DNA from: Candidatus Curtissbacteria bacterium RIFCSPHIGHO2_01_FULL_41_11
Lineage (GTDB): Bacteria; Patescibacteriota; Microgenomatia; Curtissbacterales; GWA2-41-24
Length of the DNA: 14,012 nt
Direction of reading: 5' to 3'
Assembly: GCA_001776335.1 (NCBI GenBank)
Contig: MFAZ01000040.1
Location: forward strand, 25,278-39,289
The notes beneath the pieces were generated by a model. It searched no databases and had not been told where the DNA came from. It saw nothing but the letters and a program-made list of their open reading frames with translations. Numbering within the stretch: position 1 is the stretch's first letter; every line of letters starts with the position of its first letter. The position numbers and the translations under genes are program-made. Below, one piece after another: positions 11,313-14,012 of the stretch.

Positions 11313-11861
11313 ATGGAGGGCGGTACTTTAGATTTTATGGCGGAAGTTATGGACCAAAAGAAGAAAATTTTAGATTTTATAAAAAAGCACAAAATTAGTG
11401 TTATTGCGACTGTTAATTTGGAAAATAGATATCCACGGTCCGAAGACCGTGGTTCTCTGATCTTCGCTCAAAATTCGCTTCATCCCCGACTTGAAAGTCG
11501 GGGTTTTTTCGCACAGAATAAACCCGAGGCAGCGGTTGTTGATTTTGCCCAGACAGAGAATTTGGAGTTGATATTTCATACTCTGGCAAGTACCAGGAAA
11601 GCTCAAAATATCCAAATAAATAAAAATGTAGCTTTTGTCATCGGTTGGGACGAGAACATCACCGTGCAATATGAAGGTGAGGTCGGAGAGATTTCAGATT
11701 CAGAACTGGAACAGGACAAAAAATTATATCTTTTGAAGATACCGGAAGCTGTGAAATGGATAAACGAGGATGAAAGTAAATTTTTCAAGGTGTCTCCACG
11801 ATGGATCAGATATTCAGACCTGAATTTAGACCCTTGGGAAATATTTGAAGTCAGGTTTTGA
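11313..11861 (+). CDS. PNPOx-like (split-barrel flavin-fold) protein with in-frame insert
   Basis: 182 residues, of which 39-69 come from an inserted repeat; without it the protein would be 151 residues, normal for a small pyridoxamine-5'-phosphate-oxidase-like split-barrel protein. Landmarks: DQKKKILDFIKKHKISVIATVNLEN (13-38), which should join directly to KPEAAVVDFAQTENLELIFH (70-89), then TRKAQNIQINKNVAFVIGWDENITVQYEGEV and the C-terminal FFKVSPRWIRYSD. The family binds FMN, F420 or related flavins or haem; the exact ligand is not readable, and not all members are oxidases. ATG 11313 suits the -10 position, but ATG 11349 (MDQKKK) fits homologues equally well. Its stop overlaps the next start (TGATG), so the two genes are co-translated. 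Whether the insert, in a loop after strand 1, is tolerated is unknown. Confidence 0.85.
   Translation: MEGGTLDFMAEVMDQKKKILDFIKKHKISVIATVNLENRYPRSEDRGSLIFAQNSLHPRLESRGFFAQNKPEAAVVDFAQTENLELIFHTLASTRKAQNIQINKNVAFVIGWDENITVQYEGEVGEISDSELEQDKKLYLLKIPEAVKWINEDESKFFKVSPRWIRYSDLNLDPWEIFEVRF
11427..11519 (+). repeat. 93-bp two-unit palindromic element inserted in frame in a coding gene
   Basis: Two similar units in tandem. Unit 1: hairpin CCACGGTC (11433-11440), loop CGAA, GACCGTGG (11445-11452), then a tail ending TTCGCTCAAAAT (11464-11475). Unit 2: hairpin CCCCGAC (11484-11490), loop TTGAAA, GTCGGGG (11497-11503), then TTTTTTCGCACAGAAT (11504-11519). The tails match as TTCGCWCARAAT and are read in the same frame as FAQN both times. 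The insert is bounded by AATA on both sides (11424-11427 and 11517-11520) and is 31 codons long with no stop. Unit 2 plus its T6 also resembles an intrinsic terminator. No transposase is nearby. Confidence 0.75.
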
Positions 11862-13393
11862 TGGGGAAGGTCGGGAAGTATATTTTTTTTGCCCTCATAG
11901 CCTTAAATTTAATTCTGGCTTCATGGTATGTTCTTCACGGAGATTTATATACACACTCCGACATTTCGCGCGACCTTCTTCTTTTGGGTGAAATTTCGGA
12001 AAAGAAAATTGTTCTTATTGGCCAGCGGGCGGGTATTGACCAGCTTTTCCACGGTCCGCTTTGGCTTTATCTAAATCATCCCGCGTATCTGTTGGGCGGA
12101 GGCAATCCTGTTGCCGTAGGCTGGTTCTGGATAGTTTTAAGTATGTTTTTTCTTGTCGGTAGCTTTTTTGTGGCCCGTGATTTATTGGGGAAAACCGCGG
12201 CATATTATTTTGTACTCTTGCTTTCAACTTTTCTTATCAGCCATGCGAAGGATATGAGCCATCCGATGGGGGCACTTTTTACATCGCCTTTTTTCTTTTT
12301 TGCATTTTATAAATACGTAAAGACACTGAAAGCAAGATATTTAGTTTTTAGCGTTCTTCTTGCGGGTGTAATGCTTCAATTTGAAATGGCCGGAGGGATA
12401 CCTTTTTTGCTGCTTTTGGTACTATTTTCGGTCTATTTGATAGTAAAAAAGCGCAATTTCGCACATTTTTTGGCGTTTTTGACACTTTTTTTGCCAATTT
12501 CGACATTTATTTTATTTGATATACGTCATGGTTTTGTACAACTGCAAGGATGGGTCAATTTTTTATCTGAGGAGAGCGCTGCTGTTAACTATTTGAAGAT
12601 TATAGGCGACAGACTGAATTTTATAACTACCGCGGGTACCCCATTTTTGTTTGTTTTCAGGCATGAGTGGGTATTGATGGATATTGCAAACAGATTGATA
12701 TCCGTTACTTTTTTCGGGCTTATTTTGCTTATGATGCGCAGAGGCGTTCAAAGAGGTTTCTTTGCACTTTTTCTTTATTTTTATTTTGGGTACTTTTTTA
12801 TCGCTTCACTTAAACACGGAGCTTTGCTGATTCATCAGGCTTTTTCGCTTGTGCCCTTGGTTTTTTTGGCTTTTGTGGCGCTACTTGGGACAAAATACAA
12901 GCAATTTATTACAATTCTTTTGATTGGGATTATTGCGGCAAACGAAATAGCTGCAATTGAGTACGTAGACGCATCAATTGATTTTAGGGGAAAAAGCGAA
13001 GATTCGTGGAGTTTTTTACATAGACTGGAGAAAGATATTTTTGAAGGCTCGGACGCGGAATTTGGATATTTTACATATTCACCAGATGCGTTTTCTTATC
13101 AATCCAAAGCCGCCATGGTTTACGGAGCCCTGGAGCATCCAGACAAACGCGCCTTTTATTTTGAAAAGATGCCTGTTACTTATTTGGTGTTGGCACCTGC
13201 GGCTTTATCTGATCCTTACGCAAAGTATTTCAAGGCTGACTGGTGGACCAAAAACACTCTTCGAATTGATAAACAACCTCAAAGCGCGATTGACTACCCG
13301 AATGGTTACAGAGTTGAAAGATATGAACTTACGCCTGAGGAAATGACTGTACCTTGGGATAAATCTGGCGACACCGGAATACATTTCAGATAA
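11861..13393 (+). CDS. GT-C-like polytopic membrane protein (PMT/ArnT-type glycosyltransferase)
   Basis: 510 residues. ATG 11861 overlaps the previous stop (TGATG), preferred over the TTG one codon earlier; translational coupling explains the weak Shine-Dalgarno. TM1 (about 7-24) is followed by the loop HGDLYTHSDISRDLLLLGEI (26-45), whose acidic D34/D38 correspond to the first-loop Asp of GT-C enzymes that use polyprenyl-phosphate sugars. About ten more TM segments follow (to about 360), then a soluble C-terminal domain (about 370-510: DFRGKSEDSWSFLHRLEKDI, YSPDAFSYQSKAAMVYG, YRVERYEL). Similar proteins are common in Microgenomates genomes. Predicted role: transfer of sugars onto envelope glycans or proteins on the outer face of the membrane; donor and acceptor unknown. 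Confidence 0.75.
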   Translation: MGKVGKYIFFALIALNLILASWYVLHGDLYTHSDISRDLLLLGEISEKKIVLIGQRAGIDQLFHGPLWLYLNHPAYLLGGGNPVAVGWFWIVLSMFFLVGSFFVARDLLGKTAAYYFVLLLSTFLISHAKDMSHPMGALFTSPFFFFAFYKYVKTLKARYLVFSVLLAGVMLQFEMAGGIPFLLLLVLFSVYLIVKKRNFAHFLAFLTLFLPISTFILFDIRHGFVQLQGWVNFLSEESAAVNYLKIIGDRLNFITTAGTPFLFVFRHEWVLMDIANRLISVTFFGLILLMMRRGVQRGFFALFLYFYFGYFFIASLKHGALLIHQAFSLVPLVFLAFVALLGTKYKQFITILLIGIIAANEIAAIEYVDASIDFRGKSEDSWSFLHRLEKDIFEGSDAEFGYFTYSPDAFSYQSKAAMVYGALEHPDKRAFYFEKMPVTYLVLAPAALSDPYAKYFKADWWTKNTLRIDKQPQSAIDYPNGYRVERYELTPEEMTVPWDKSGDTGIHFR

Positions 13394-13415
13394 ATTTTAT
13401 TTTTAAACCGAAAGA

Positions 13416-13802
13416 TTAAACCGACAGACGATTTCTTATTCTCTGGAAAACGTTCGGTTTATCAAAGAGCGATTGGCGCGCGAAGTAGTGCCTGGTTTCT
13501 TTAAGCCTGGCATTTTCCATTTCCAGATTATGCATTTTGTTTTCCAGCGTGGCCAGATTATTTTCGGCCACTTTGATTTTTCTGTCTTTTCCGAAAATCG
13601 TCATTGCAGCGGAAAGTGATTCTGTGAGGCTAAAAATAAGAGAGAGAATTACTCCGGTGACCATTGAAATAATTGCAATTATGTAAACGGGAATATTGGG
13701 GGCAATGTACTGGCCGAACCTCAGGTCTACAGGTTCCGAGTTCTGGAGTGCGAAATAAGAGAAGATAAGTGCTACCAATAATCCAAAAACAAAACCTATC
13801 AT
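13416..13802 (-). CDS. LapA-domain (DUF1049) membrane protein with coiled coil
   Basis: 128 residues from ATG 13802; a longer frame to 13934 exists but its first 44 residues are not protein-like and cross the upstream promoter. MIGFVFGLLVALIFSYFALQNSEPVDLRFG is the LapA signature (TM1 then QN-x-x-PV-x-L/V-x-F); TM2 spans about 40-60 (VYIIAIISMVTGVILSLIFS). Residues about 74-105 (KIKVAENNLATLENKMHNLE...) form a coiled coil. LapA-type proteins associate with LPS assembly in E. coli, but this two-TM fold is widespread in bacteria without LPS. A TAAACT lies 10 nt before the ATG and there is no Shine-Dalgarno. Convergent with the GT-C gene, 22 bp apart. Confidence 0.8.
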   Translation of the reverse strand: MIGFVFGLLVALIFSYFALQNSEPVDLRFGQYIAPNIPVYIIAIISMVTGVILSLIFSLTESLSAAMTIFGKDRKIKVAENNLATLENKMHNLEMENARLKETRHYFARQSLFDKPNVFQRIRNRLSV

Positions 13803-13812
13803 GTTAAAGACC

Positions 13813-13818
13813 AGTTTA
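13813..13818 (-). promoter_or_regulatory. Candidate -10 box of the LapA-domain gene
   Basis: Minus strand TAAACT followed by 10 nt and the ATG; no clear -35. Supported mainly by the spacing shared with other genes here. Confidence 0.35.
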
Positions 13819-13884
13819 GCCTGTGGTTGTGAAAGTTCTATCAGAACCAAGTAAGAAACAGGTAATAAACTACTCACACTAGTT

Positions 13885-13893
13885 TGATATAAT
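13885..13893 (+). promoter_or_regulatory. Extended -10 promoter upstream of the last gene
   Basis: TGATATAAT, a perfect extended -10. Six nucleotides later is GTG (13900), opening GTG ACG TGG TAG, a three-codon frame; the real gene start is ATG 13942. Confidence 0.6.
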
Positions 13894-13940
13894 TTGCGGG
13901 TGACGTGGTAGTTCAACACAACTTGCGCCCGCAATTTTTT
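13894..13940 (+). terminator. Terminator-like hairpin whose 5' arm lies upstream of the predicted start site
   Basis: TTGCGGG (13894-13900) pairs with CCCGCAA (13928-13934) followed by T6 (13935-13940). Inside, AGTT and AACT can form a small second stem. Transcripts coming from upstream could form it and terminate. Transcripts starting at the TGATATAAT promoter (+1 near 13900) would lack most of the 5' arm and escape. Confidence 0.5.
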
Positions 13941-13941
13941 A

Positions 13942-14012
13942 ATGAAGAAAGCCTTTTTGCTTCTTCTTTTAATATTTTTACTTGCATCTTTTTTAAGACT
14001 TAAGAACCTGGC
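13942..14012 (+). CDS. N-terminus of a membrane protein (3' end outside window)
   Basis: ATG 13942 opens MKKAFLLLLLIFLLASFLRL and then KNLA to the window edge. A lysine-rich start and a hydrophobic helix ending F-L-R-L are characteristic of the first TM segment of PMT/YfhO-type membrane glycosyltransferases of CPR bacteria, which fits the YfhO and GT-C genes elsewhere in the window, but only 23 complete codons are visible. No Shine-Dalgarno; ATG follows the T6 tract directly. Confidence 0.6.
   Translation, partial: MKKAFLLLLLIFLLASFLRLKNL

Noticed and set aside
13803..13934. 44-residue N-terminal extension of the LapA protein
   Set aside because: Family starts at the MIGFVFGLL TM segment; the extension overlaps the hairpin and promoter of the next gene.
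13888..13940. tRNA-like sequence (TGCGGG ... GCCCGCA)
   Set aside because: Too short for a tRNA; no anticodon or T arm, D-like stretch lacks the GG pair. Better explained as hairpin plus T6.

Overview
The window reads as chromosomal sequence from an uncultivated bacterium of the Candidate Phyla Radiation (Patescibacteria, most likely Microgenomates-like). This is inference. It rests on the AT-rich sequence, small single-domain genes, YfhO-type and GT-C-type polytopic membrane proteins, a CotH-like/beta-helix surface protein, tiny LPXTG-like and C2H2-finger proteins, and TGA used as a normal stop, which argues against the code-25 CPR lineages. There is no rRNA, phage module, IS transposase or CRISPR array.

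Layout. 1-1836: 3' part of a YfhO-family membrane protein, overlapping tail to tail with a SIMPL-domain (DUF541) protein. 2540-2576: a very short divergent promoter region, then a SET-domain lysine methyltransferase-like gene. 3191-4054, minus strand: LPXTG-like surface protein, a 30-residue C2H2 zinc-finger microprotein not previously delimited by ORF length cut-offs, and an RRM RNA-binding protein with a strong promoter and about 100 nt leader. 4191-6271, minus strand: SRPBCC/AHSA1 protein, small two-TM protein, and a membrane-anchored phosphodiester glycosidase (NAGPA-type). 6354-6545: small two-TM protein. 6607-9153, minus strand: an 848-residue CotH-kinase-like protein fused to a right-handed beta-helix. 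9201-9900: a hypothetical protein, a 24-residue hydrophobic ORF and what looks like the N-terminal remnant of a Fic protein. 9901-11049, minus strand: HIT protein and a PIN toxin/ribbon-helix-helix antitoxin operon. 11161-11232: tRNA-Asn(GTT). 11313-13393: PNPOx-like flavin-fold protein translationally coupled to a GT-C-like membrane protein. 13416-13802: LapA-domain protein. 13942-end: 5' end of another membrane protein.

Three things stand out. First, the PNPOx-like gene carries a 93 bp, exactly in-frame insert built of two hairpin-plus-tail units, similar in behaviour to Rickettsia palindromic elements. Second, most transcription-unit starts share one layout: a -10 box (often extended, TGnTATAMT) sits 6-11 nt before the ATG/GTG and there is no Shine-Dalgarno. 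In four genes the gap is exactly 6 nt, which would put +1 on the start codon (leaderless mRNA). The few genes with strong Shine-Dalgarno sequences (RRM, zinc finger, 63-residue TM protein) are the exceptions. Third, SET, C2H2 finger and RRM proteins, families better known from eukaryotes, lie within 1.5 kb of each other.

Functionally, much of the window concerns the cell envelope (YfhO, GT-C, NAGPA, CotH/beta-helix, LPXTG, LapA, several small TM proteins). The remainder is RNA/protein regulation and a toxin-antitoxin pair. Apart from the antitoxin-toxin and PNPOx-GT pairs, genes look individually promoted rather than organised in long operons.
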